The notes under the pieces: generated by a model
Databases searched by the model: none
What the model saw: only the letters and a program-made list of their open reading frames with translations
What the model was told of the DNA's origin: nothing
Assembly: GCA_020849275.1 (NCBI GenBank)
Contig: JADLGO010000027.1
Location: forward strand, 70,562 to 104,283
Origin: Chthonomonadales bacterium
GTDB lineage: Bacteria; Armatimonadota; Chthonomonadetes; Chthonomonadales; CAJBBX01
Length of the DNA stretch: 33,722 nucleotides
Direction of reading: 5' to 3'
Translations under genes and position numbers: made by a program
Part shown: positions 26,488 through 33,722 of the stretch, one piece after another
Numbering within the stretch: the stretch's first letter is position 1
Layout: each line of letters begins with the position of its first letter

Positions 26488-28206
26488 TCAGTGCACGTTG
26501 CGCTCCGGCTCCACGTGGATCGTCTTCTCGTTCTGGTAGACCGCCGTGCCCGGCGCCGCTCCGCGCGGTCGCCGCACATGCTTTCGAAGCGTGTAGTCGA
26601 CCGGCACGAGCGACGCGTGCTTCGATGCGCTGTGCGCCGCGGCCAGTCGGGCCGCGCGCTCGATCACCGGGCGGGGCACCGCGTCGGGGCGGTTGGCGGT
26701 GCGCACCACCACGTGCGCGCTGGTCGTTGCGCGCACGTGCAGCCACAGGTCGTTTGGCGCGGCCACGCGCGTCGTCAGGTAGTCGTTGGCCTCCGCGTTC
26801 TCCCCCACCAGGATGTCGTAGCCCTCGGGCCCCTGGTAGAGCCGGATTCGCTTGCCCCCGAAGGCGCCGCGCTCCTCGCCGCGCCGGCCCATCGCCGGCG
26901 CAGCCGCCGGACGCCGCAGCAGCCCCGCGCCCGTCAGCCGCTCGCGCAGCGCGCGCGCCGCGGCCTCGTCACGTACGTCGCGAATCTCCTCTTGCGCGCC
27001 TGCCAGCGCCTCAAGATCGCGCGCCACGCGCTCGCGCCGCTCCGCCACGTGCGCGGCGGCGCCGCGGGCTTTGCGGTAGCGGCGGAAGCAGGCCTCGGCG
27101 TTCTCGCGCGCGGTCAGCCGCGGATCCAGCGCGATCGCGCGGGGCGGCGCGCCCTCTGCGTGGAGGTCCTCCACCAGTACCTCGGTGGCGGCCTCCGGCA
27201 CCCGGTGCAGGTTCGCGAGCAGCAGCTCGCCGGCCTCACGAAACCGGTCGGCCTTTGCTGCCTCGCTGGCCGCCTCGTCGAGGTCGCGCGCCTCCCTCTC
27301 CCGCGCGACACGCGCACGCTGGAGCGAGGTCGCAAGGTCGCGAAGGGCTGCGTCGGTCGCCGCGCCAGGGACGGCGACGGCGTAGAACTGGTCGAGCGCC
27401 GTGCTCAGGCTCGCGCGCCGATGCTGGTCCTCGGCCGGCAACTGCACGCTCGCGAGAGGGTACGCGCCGGACGGCCGCCCGCCCGGCGCGCGGACCAGGA
27501 CGGGCTCCCAGTCGCCGTCCGCGCGGAAGACGTCACCCCACGCGTCGGCGAGCGACGCCGCCCCGGCGCGGATCGCGATCTCGGCGGCCAGGAACGGCGA
27601 CAGGCCGTCCACGTGGGCCATCAGCCACGCGACCGCGCTCTCGGCATCGGCGGGAAGGCGCGCCGCGAGGGCGGCCAGGTCGGCCGAGGCGCTGAACGGG
27701 TCCATGCGGCCCGACGCCGCAGGAGGCGCGACGTACGGACGCCCCGGCAGCGTCTCGCGGAAGCGGTTCTGCCGATGCGTGATGCGCCTGGCCGCGTCGA
27801 GCACCACCGCTCCTTCGCCCACCAGCACCAGGTTGCTGTGCTTGCCCATCAGCTCGGCGACGAGCGTGACTTCGCGTCCGCCGGAGTGGAGCACGAGGTC
27901 CAGGATGCGGTCGAACCCGCGCTGACATGCCGAATGGACGACCGCCCCCTCGAGGTGCTTGCGGCAGAGCATGCAGAAGGCGGGCGGAGCCGGCGGGTTG
28001 GGCAGGCGCACGCTCGTCAGATGGGCTCGCGCGAAAGCCGGGGCCGCCGAGAGCAGCAGGTGGTGCGTGCGCGCGGCCGCCCGCACCGTGAGCACGAGCG
28101 TGCTGTCGGCCGGCTGGGTAACGCGCTGCACGACACCGCTCACGATCGCCCGGGCGATCTCGGCGGTGACGACGCGCAGGCAGAGGCTGTCGAAGGGAGG
28201 CTTCAT
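26488..28206 (-). CDS. rqcH: Rqc2/RqcH-family (NFACT) ribosome quality control protein
   Basis: The 572 residues show the NFACT layout: NFACT-N (about 1-200), a helix-hairpin-helix and coiled-coil middle, and NFACT-R (about 455-572, with KRIRLYQGPEGYDILVGENAEANDYLTTRVA and DLWLHVRATTSAHVVVR from 486). The Asp-Arg pair needed for alanine tailing in Bacillus RqcH is kept at Asp99-Arg100 (RGFDRILDLVL). RqcH binds obstructed 50S subunits with peptidyl-tRNA and adds C-terminal alanine tails; older annotations call these proteins fibronectin-binding. The start is ATG at 28206 with a weak, distant GGAG. A cysteine-containing insert CMLCRKHLEGA (78-88) is typical of the family. No RqcP gene adjoins it. 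Confidence 0.92.
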   Translation of the reverse strand: MKPPFDSLCLRVVTAEIARAIVSGVVQRVTQPADSTLVLTVRAAARTHHLLLSAAPAFARAHLTSVRLPNPPAPPAFCMLCRKHLEGAVVHSACQRGFDRILDLVLHSGGREVTLVAELMGKHSNLVLVGEGAVVLDAARRITHRQNRFRETLPGRPYVAPPAASGRMDPFSASADLAALAARLPADAESAVAWLMAHVDGLSPFLAAEIAIRAGAASLADAWGDVFRADGDWEPVLVRAPGGRPSGAYPLASVQLPAEDQHRRASLSTALDQFYAVAVPGAATDAALRDLATSLQRARVAREREARDLDEAASEAAKADRFREAGELLLANLHRVPEAATEVLVEDLHAEGAPPRAIALDPRLTARENAEACFRRYRKARGAAAHVAERRERVARDLEALAGAQEEIRDVRDEAAARALRERLTGAGLLRRPAAAPAMGRRGEERGAFGGKRIRLYQGPEGYDILVGENAEANDYLTTRVAAPNDLWLHVRATTSAHVVVRTANRPDAVPRPVIERAARLAAAHSASKHASLVPVDYTLRKHVRRPRGAAPGTAVYQNEKTIHVEPERNVH

Positions 28207-28309
28207 GTTGCTGTCGGGCTCCGCGCGCCTGGAGGATCCGCACGCGCCGCCGCGGAAGTAACCAATCCAGGCCGGCGCCCTGGCGTCTGTCGTCCCCGAG
28301 GTTCTTCCA

Positions 28310-29326
28310 ATGCCCGAGCGCGTCACAACGATTGAGCGGCTCGCCGCCCACTGGCGCGTGGCGCTTCCCGCCCCGTTCAGCAACCTGTACGCGGCGCGGC
28401 GCGAGCCCGTGGCCGGCTCCTGCGAACTGGCGCCCATCGAGGCGCTGCTGGAAGACGAGCTCCGTTGGCGCGGCATCTACCCGCGCCTGCTCCCGTTCGG
28501 GTCCGACGGCGAGGGTGCGGTCTTCGCCCTGCTGGCCGCAGACGGGCTGCCGGTCATGCGGTGGACGGAGGACGCCGACCACTGCGTGCCGGTGGCCTCG
28601 AGCTTCGCCGCGTTCCTCGGCTGGTGCCGGCTCACGGCGGCCTACGAGCGGCAGGACGCGGCGCCCGACGCCGCAGAGCCCAGCGACGACGCCGCGCCGG
28701 TGGGCGGACCCCTGCCACGTACGGAGCGCGAGTTGAACGAGGCGCTCGTGCGCGCGGACCCGCTGGCGCCCCACGCGCTGGCCGTGCTGGCGTGTGACGT
28801 GCTTCGGCGCGGCGACGCCGGCGGGGCGGCGTCGCTGACCGCCCGGGCAGCCAGCGCGGCGCCCTGGTTCGGCGACGCGTGGTTCCTGCGCGGCCATGTA
28901 GGGGCCACCACCGGCCACGCGGCGGAGGCGGCGGCAAGCTGGCTCCTGGCGCTGCGCTGCCCGATCGCGCTCACGTCGAGCACCGGGGCGTACGGCCTGG
29001 ACGCCGATGGCGACGATGTGCAGATCCCGGAGGCCGTCGTCGACGGCCTGCGCGCCATGTCGGGCGCGCTCCCGACGGGCGACCCGCTCGTCGCCCTCGC
29101 CCTCGGCGAGCATCCTTTCAGCGTGGGGACGCGCCTGGCCCTCGCGCTCGCACTCGAGGCGGCCGGCGACATCGGCGGAGCCGAGCGCGAGACGCACAAC
29201 GCGCTGGCGCTGGCCACCGACGACTCCGCGCTCGACCACGCGTACGATGCCCTCATCGACCTCCTTCGGCGGACGGGCCGCCCGCACGACGCGGAGCGCT
29301 GCCGCCGCGACGCCGAGCTTGCCTAG
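28310..29326 (+). CDS. SMI1/KNR4 (SUKH)-like protein with C-terminal TPR-like helices
   Basis: The 338 residues start with a SUKH-type fold (about 1-105): LPAPFSNLYAAR, then LLPFGSDGEGAVFALLAADGLPVMRWTEDA, ending VASSFAAFLGW. A short acidic linker (115-128) leads to alanine-rich helical repeats (about 135-338) that look like TPR units, e.g. LNEALVRADPLAPHALAVLACDVLRRGDAGGAASLTARAASAAP. SUKH proteins are often immunity factors in toxin systems, but no toxin or secretion gene is nearby, so a scaffolding role is as likely. The ATG at 28310 follows GAGG. It is divergent from the rqcH-like gene and stands alone. Confidence 0.72.
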   Translation: MPERVTTIERLAAHWRVALPAPFSNLYAARREPVAGSCELAPIEALLEDELRWRGIYPRLLPFGSDGEGAVFALLAADGLPVMRWTEDADHCVPVASSFAAFLGWCRLTAAYERQDAAPDAAEPSDDAAPVGGPLPRTERELNEALVRADPLAPHALAVLACDVLRRGDAGGAASLTARAASAAPWFGDAWFLRGHVGATTGHAAEAAASWLLALRCPIALTSSTGAYGLDADGDDVQIPEAVVDGLRAMSGALPTGDPLVALALGEHPFSVGTRLALALALEAAGDIGGAERETHNALALATDDSALDHAYDALIDLLRRTGRPHDAERCRRDAELA

Positions 29327-29562
29327 TTTCGGCGCGACGATGCCAGCGACCTGCCCGTTGGACGGCATGGGCGGAGCGGTCGTTGGCGATGGCGAGGAGG
29401 TCCGGGCGCTCCGCACCGCGGGCATCCCGGCGCGGTGAAACGCTCGACTGGCGACCCCCTCCCGGACTCCCGGAGCGGCCGGCGCGCGAGCGCGAGCGGC
29501 GGCAGGGGACCGGCGGGGCCGTCGGGAACTAAGGCCCCAGAACGCTCACGCGAGGGACCCGC
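29327..29562. other. Intergenic region before the alpha-mannosidase gene
   Basis: I see no supported gene, RNA or strong promoter in these 236 bp. The end holds GAGGGA as ribosome-binding site for the mannosidase. The region is rich in short GC repeats without a convincing hairpin. Confidence 0.5.
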
Positions 29563-32145
29563 ATGGCCACCACGCTGCACGTGATCTCGCATACGCACTG
29601 GGATCGCGAGTGGTATCTCACGTTCCAACAGTTTCGCCTGCGGCTGGTCGACCTGATCGACCATCTGCTCGACATCCTGGAGGCCGATCCCAGCTATCGG
29701 CACTTCAACCTCGACGCCCAGACCATCGTGCTCGACGACTACCTCGCGATTCGGCCGCACGCGCGCGAGCGCCTCACGCGCCACATCCGTGAGGGTCGCA
29801 TCACCATCGGCCCCTGGTACGAGTTGAACGACGAGTTCCTCACCAGCGCGGAGGCGACGGTGCGAAGCTTGCTGATCGGGCACCGCATGGCGGCCGAGTA
29901 TGGCCCTACGATGAAGATCGGCTACCTGCCCGACCAGTTCGGCAACATCTCGCAGATGCCCCAGATCCTCCGCGGATTCGGGATTGACAATGCCGTTATG
30001 GGTCGCGGCTACCAGCTCGTCGGCGATCGCCAGATGGAGTTCTGGTGGGAGGGGCCCGACGGCTCGCGCGTGCTGTCATCGCTGATGGCTTTCTGGTACA
30101 ACAACGCGCAGTACATTCCCGCGGACCGCCAGGGCGCGCGGCAGGCCCTCGAGCGCATCGTCGCCACGATGAAGCCACGCTCGGCCACCGGCCACCTCCT
30201 GCTGATGAACGGCGTCGACCATCTGGAGCCGCTTCCCTGGATCGGCGGGACCATCCGGGAGCTTGCGGCCGACGACGGCGGCGCCGGCGGGGAGTGGCGT
30301 ATTGCCCACACGACGCTCCCTGCCTACGTGGATGCGCTGCGCGCGGCGGTGGCGGACCTGCCCACCCCGCTTGCGGTGCGCCAGGGCGAGTTGCGCGAGG
30401 ACCGCGGCGGGGCCTGCCTGGCCGGAACGCTCTCCTCGCGCATCTACCTCAAGCAGGAGAACGCGCGTTCGCAGGCCGCTCTCGAGCACGACGCCGAGCG
30501 CCTGGCCGGCTTCGCGCGGATTCTGGGATCCGCCTACCCGCGCGACGAGATGCTCTACGCGTGGAAGCTACTGCTCCAGAACCACCCGCACGACTCGATC
30601 TGCGGCTGCTCGATCGATCAGGTTCACCGCGAGATGATGCCGCGGTTCGCCCAGGTTCGGCAGGTGGCCGACGAGCTCGCCGACCGGGCGCTCGATCACC
30701 TCTTCGGCCGCGACCGCGCCGCTGGCGCGCAGCCAGGCTCCACCAGCCTGGCGGTGGTCAACACGCTCAACTGGGAGCGCACCGACCCGGTGGAAGCCAC
30801 GCTCGTCTTCGCGCTCGGGCCCCCGGCTCGCTCCAATCCCCGGCGTGACGACGCGGCCGCGCCGGGTGGATTCCGGCTGGTCGACGCCGATGGCGCGGAG
30901 GTACCCTTCGCTGTCGTTGGGATCGAAACGGGGCTGCAGACGGTGCTCAGCCCGGTTGAGCTGCCGCTCGACCAGTGGGTGCGGCGCGTGCGCATCGAGT
31001 TCGTGGCGCGCGCGGTGCCGCCGTGCGGGTACCGCGAGTACCGGATCGTCCCGCAGGCCGTGATGCCGGAGTACGCACTCGCGGAGTCGAGCGGCCTGGC
31101 GGAGGAACTGCGGGCGCTCTGCCTGGAGGACGTCGGCGATGTCGGCGACGAGTACCTGCACCGTAAGCCGCTTGCCGACCGGCGCGTGCTGGCGCGCGCG
31201 GAGCCGTCCACCGGCGCGGCGCGCCTCGACAGCGCGGCTCGCGCGCGCACTCGGGTTGCGTTCACGCTGGACCTCCCGGCCTCGGGCGACGCCGCTGGCC
31301 GGTCGAGTGAGACTGTGGTCTGCCCGATCGTCGTGACGGCGACGCGCTGGGCCGGCGTGCCGCGCGTCGAGTACCGCATCGAGGTGGACAACCGGGCGCG
31401 CGACCACCGCCTGCGCGCGATGTGGGACGCCGGCGCCGGCGAGCGTGCCGCCGCCGAGGGGCAGTACGACGTCATCGAACGCCCCATCCGCTCGCCCCTC
31501 GAGGCGGAGGGAGCCTCCCCGTTCCATCCGCAGCAGACGTGGGTGGACGTGAGCGGGCCACGGGGCGGCCGCGCCATCCTCAACCTTGGGCTTCCCGAGT
31601 ACGAGGTGTACGAGGAGGGCACGTCGGATGCGCCGCGGCGGAGCATCGCGGTGACGCTGCTGCGCTGCGTCGGCCAGCTCAGCGGCCGCGGCGACGGACC
31701 GGGCACCCGGACCCCCGATGCGCAGTGCCCGGGACCCCATGCCTTCGAGCTCGCCGTCTTCGACCACGCCGGTGGCTGGGAGGAGGCGCGCGTCTGGCAG
31801 CAGGCGCACCAGCTCAGCGTGCCGCTGCGCGCGGTCCAGTGCGCGCCGAACGAGCGACGCCCCGCCGAGCGCTCCTTCGTGCGCGTTGAGCCGGCCGAGC
31901 TCGTCGTGTCGGCCGTCAAGGGGGCCGAGGACCGCGACTCGCTCGTGGTACGACTCTACAACACGACGCACCGCGCGGTGTCGGCCGCGCTCGTGCAGGT
32001 AGAGGGCGCGCGGCGGATGCGCCCCGTCACGCTCAACGAGGAGCCAGTCCTCGACTGGACGGAGGGAGGCGCGATGCGGCTGGACGTGGGGCCGGCCGCC
32101 ATCGTGACGCTCGAGTGCGAGCTGGCCGCCAGAGCCAGTCGATGA
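29563..32145 (+). CDS. Glycoside hydrolase family 38 alpha-mannosidase
   Basis: The 860 residues begin with the GH38 zinc motif SHTHWDREWY (predicted ligands His12 and Asp14). The catalytic nucleophile is predicted as Asp124 in IGYLPDQFGNISQMPQILRGFGI, and the remaining zinc histidine as His343 in LLQNHPHDSICGCSIDQVHREM. The three-helix middle domain and C-terminal beta domains (about 375-860) follow. It should release alpha-linked mannose from glycans or glycerate conjugates. There is no signal peptide, so it acts in the cytoplasm, implying imported oligosaccharides. Its stop overlaps the start of the next gene (ATGA), which acts on mannonate. Confidence 0.95.
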   Translation: MATTLHVISHTHWDREWYLTFQQFRLRLVDLIDHLLDILEADPSYRHFNLDAQTIVLDDYLAIRPHARERLTRHIREGRITIGPWYELNDEFLTSAEATVRSLLIGHRMAAEYGPTMKIGYLPDQFGNISQMPQILRGFGIDNAVMGRGYQLVGDRQMEFWWEGPDGSRVLSSLMAFWYNNAQYIPADRQGARQALERIVATMKPRSATGHLLLMNGVDHLEPLPWIGGTIRELAADDGGAGGEWRIAHTTLPAYVDALRAAVADLPTPLAVRQGELREDRGGACLAGTLSSRIYLKQENARSQAALEHDAERLAGFARILGSAYPRDEMLYAWKLLLQNHPHDSICGCSIDQVHREMMPRFAQVRQVADELADRALDHLFGRDRAAGAQPGSTSLAVVNTLNWERTDPVEATLVFALGPPARSNPRRDDAAAPGGFRLVDADGAEVPFAVVGIETGLQTVLSPVELPLDQWVRRVRIEFVARAVPPCGYREYRIVPQAVMPEYALAESSGLAEELRALCLEDVGDVGDEYLHRKPLADRRVLARAEPSTGAARLDSAARARTRVAFTLDLPASGDAAGRSSETVVCPIVVTATRWAGVPRVEYRIEVDNRARDHRLRAMWDAGAGERAAAEGQYDVIERPIRSPLEAEGASPFHPQQTWVDVSGPRGGRAILNLGLPEYEVYEEGTSDAPRRSIAVTLLRCVGQLSGRGDGPGTRTPDAQCPGPHAFELAVFDHAGGWEEARVWQQAHQLSVPLRAVQCAPNERRPAERSFVRVEPAELVVSAVKGAEDRDSLVVRLYNTTHRAVSAALVQVEGARRMRPVTLNEEPVLDWTEGGAMRLDVGPAAIVTLECELAARASR

Positions 32146-33365
32146 GGATCACGGAGGTTCGGGTCGTCGTCACCTGTCCGGGCCGTAACTACGTGTGCGT
32201 GAAGGTGATGACCGACGAGCCCGGCCTCCACGGGGTCGGCGACGCTACACTGAATGGCCGGGAGCTGGCGGTGGCCGCCGCGCTGCGCGAGCACATCGCG
32301 CCGCTGCTCGTCGGGCGCGATCCGGACCGCATCGAGGACGTCTGGCAGGACCTCTATCGCGGAGCCTACTGGCGCGGCGGGCCGGTCCTGATGACCGCCC
32401 TGGCGGGCATCGATCTGGCGCTGTGGGACATCAAGGGCAAGCGCGCGGGGATGCCGCTCTACTCGCTCCTGGGCGGCAGGACGCGCGACGGGGCCCTTGC
32501 CTACAGCCACGCGGGCGGCGTCGACTACGCCGCCTGCGAGGACGAGGCGCGCTCGCTGATGGAGCGCGGGTTCCGGGCCGTCCGGGTACAGTGCGGCGTT
32601 CCGCGCGTCGCGTCCACCTACGGCGTCGGAGGCGCCTCGGAAGCGGCCGCGGCACAGTGGGGCGACGGCGGGCCGATGCCGCACGTGGAGGCCAACTGGG
32701 AGCCGGCGGCCTACCTGCGGGTGGTGCCCGGGCTGCTCGCGCACCTGCGGTCGACCCTGGGCGACGAGGTGGAGCTCCTGCACGACGTGCACGAGCGATT
32801 GAGCCCCATTCAGGCCGCGCGCCTGGCGCGCGAGCTCGAGCCCTTCCACCTGTTCTTTCTAGAGGATCCGCTGCGTCCCGAGCACAGGGAGAGCTTCCGT
32901 CTGATCCGGAGCCACTCGACGACGCCGATCGCGATGGGAGAGCTGTTCCACAGCCGCTACGACTGCCTCCAACTCATCACCGAGCAACTCATCGACTACG
33001 TTCGCTGCGACCTCGGCCACATCGGCGGCATCACGGAGGCCCGCAAGATCGCCGCGATCGCGGAGCCGTACCAGGTCCTCACGGCCTGGCACGGGCCGGG
33101 CGACATCGGCCCGGCGACGCACGCGGCCAACGTGCACCTGGACTGCGCCGTCCCCAACTTTGGTATCCAGGAGATGGTCTTCTTTCCGGAACCGGTGCAC
33201 GAGGTGATGCCCGGTGCGCCCGAGCTCCTCGATGGCTACCTGGTGCCCTCCGAGCGGGCCGGGCTCGGCGTGGACCTGGACGAGGCCGCCGCCGCGCGCT
33301 ACCCGTACCGCCGCGCCTACCTGCCCACCGTGCGACGCGCCGACGGCAGCGTGCACGACTGGTAG
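32142..33365 (+). CDS. manD: Mannonate dehydratase, ManD type (enolase superfamily)
   Basis: This 407-residue enzyme of the ManD/RspA group has the N-terminal capping motif GVGDATLNGRELAV and LYRGAYWRGGPV. In the barrel are Arg148 (VRVQCG) and Tyr160 (ASTYGV) for catalysis, metal ligands Asp215 (LLHDVHERL, with His217 as acid), Glu241 (FLEDPL) and Glu267 (MGELF), and His317 in TAWHGPGD. The C-terminal tryptophan that reaches the active site is Trp407 (HDW). Active members dehydrate D-mannonate to 2-keto-3-deoxygluconate; some relatives prefer gluconate or have weak activity. The ATG at 32142 overlaps the mannosidase stop, so the two are translationally coupled. Confidence 0.92.
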   Translation: MRITEVRVVVTCPGRNYVCVKVMTDEPGLHGVGDATLNGRELAVAAALREHIAPLLVGRDPDRIEDVWQDLYRGAYWRGGPVLMTALAGIDLALWDIKGKRAGMPLYSLLGGRTRDGALAYSHAGGVDYAACEDEARSLMERGFRAVRVQCGVPRVASTYGVGGASEAAAAQWGDGGPMPHVEANWEPAAYLRVVPGLLAHLRSTLGDEVELLHDVHERLSPIQAARLARELEPFHLFFLEDPLRPEHRESFRLIRSHSTTPIAMGELFHSRYDCLQLITEQLIDYVRCDLGHIGGITEARKIAAIAEPYQVLTAWHGPGDIGPATHAANVHLDCAVPNFGIQEMVFFPEPVHEVMPGAPELLDGYLVPSERAGLGVDLDEAAAARYPYRRAYLPTVRRADGSVHDW

Positions 33366-33597
33366 GCGCCAGTCGGCGAGGCCGCGCGCCAGCAGCAGCC
33401 AGCCGAGGGCGGCCTCCGGCGGAGCAGGCCGGGCAGTGCGTGGGGTGGCGCCCGACGCGAGCCGGAGTGCTGCCCGAGCGCCAACGGCGGGTGCACTATC
33501 GACTTCCTTGACGCGCTCGACACGATCCCTTGCGGGACCGGCTCTCTCACAGGCTCAGTAGGCCCGCGGGCCCGTCAAGAGATCTCCGGGGCCGGCG
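33366..33597. other. Intergenic region between manD and the IS element
   Basis: No gene is supported in these 232 bp. A 12-bp palindrome GGCCCGCGGGCC lies at 33561-33572. No clear terminator for manD was found. Confidence 0.5.
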
Positions 33598-33722
33598 CAG
33601 GGCGATTGCATCTTAGCTACACGGCTAGGATCTGGCTGAGATAGCGGTTGTCCCATCCGGCGGAGAGCCTGCGGTTGCGGATGCCGCATTTGGCGGTATT
33701 GTCCTGGCGTAAGAGGTTGAGG
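33598..33722. mobile_element. End of an ISAs1-family insertion sequence (cut by window edge)
   Basis: The element is recognised by its transposase C-terminus. CAGGGCGATTGCATCTT (33598-33614), directly outside the transposase stop, is a candidate terminal inverted repeat, since ISAs1-type ends commonly begin CAGGG. The other end and any target duplication lie outside the window. The sequence here is visibly less GC-rich than its surroundings. Confidence 0.6.
33617..33722 (-). CDS. ISAs1-family (H-repeat type) transposase, C-terminal fragment
   Basis: About 35 codons are visible; the rest lies beyond the right edge. The end reads LNLLRQDNTAKCGIRNRR, then LSAGWDNRYLSQILAV and a TAG stop at 33617-33619. 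This matches the conserved tail of ISAs1/H-repeat DDE transposases (typically NLLKQ..TAK.GI..KR..AGWD..YL..VL). Whether the full gene is intact cannot be judged here. Confidence 0.82.
   Translation of the reverse strand, partial: LNLLRQDNTAKCGIRNRRLSAGWDNRYLSQILAV

Noticed and set aside
26491-28335. 614-codon plus-strand open frame opposite the rqcH-like gene
   Set aside because: Antisense shadow.
27533-29425. 630-codon minus-strand open frame across the SUKH-TPR gene
   Set aside because: Overlaps two better-supported genes on different frames; low-complexity product.
33366-33550. Minus-strand open frame resembling a gene fragment between manD and the IS
   Set aside because: Biased Ala/Leu/Arg-rich sequence, no start or family motif; likely chance.

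Overview
The window is about 33.7 kb of very GC-rich bacterial chromosome. It is densely packed, with short gaps, many overlapping gene ends and frequent GTG or TTG starts backed by Shine-Dalgarno sequences. Most genes are housekeeping or metabolic: gyrA, mutY, tRNA-Pro, valS, rph, aroF-tyrA-aroA, ahcY and an rqcH-type gene. The only mobile DNA is the end of an insertion sequence at the right edge. A tRNA-responsive T-box leader ahead of valS and a Rqc2/RqcH homologue point away from typical Proteobacteria, towards a high-GC Terrabacteria-type lineage such as Armatimonadota or Chloroflexi. That placement is inference; no rRNA is present to fix it.

Layout, left to right. (1) A truncated OFA-type MFS transporter (-) lies divergent from gyrA (+); the 560 bp between them holds a large hairpin, two perfect palindromes and a good gyrA promoter. 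(2) A strong bidirectional terminator separates gyrA from a minus-strand group: S9 peptidase, SDR oxidoreductase, TldD and a CDGSH protein. (3) mutY (-) and tRNA-Pro(GGG) (+) are divergent, and a perfect-consensus promoter for the tRNA overlaps the mutY start codon and ribosome-binding site. (4) A minus-strand run from 15756 to 10158 reads GNAT, valS, histidine phosphatase, RNase PH, SixA, GNAT. It is headed by a T-box leader with a GUC (valine) specifier, a T-box sequence, a terminator and its own promoter. (5) Divergent from it is an overlapping aromatic amino-acid operon, aroF-tyrA-aroA, followed after 23 nt by a membrane PAS-GGDEF diguanylate cyclase. (6) A KimA-like APC permease and an AcuC-type deacetylase (-) are divergent from a TrmB-like regulator and ahcY (+). 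(7) Next come an RqcH homologue (-), a SUKH-TPR protein (+), and a translationally coupled GH38 alpha-mannosidase and ManD-type mannonate dehydratase (+). (8) The right edge holds the C-terminus of an ISAs1-family transposase.

How the genes work together. The T-box should tie expression of valS, and of the genes transcribed with it, to the charging of tRNA-Val. The aromatic operon covers the first step of the shikimate pathway, the EPSP step and the tyrosine branch. GH38 and ManD suggest use of mannose-containing glycans. I found no convincing defence island, CRISPR array, biosynthetic cluster or clearly new multi-gene system. The most interesting material is regulatory: the T-box operon with its unusual gene content and non-canonical discriminator-pairing base, the tRNA promoter laid over mutY, and the palindromes upstream of gyrA. 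The quinolone-contact residues of GyrA are also unusual.
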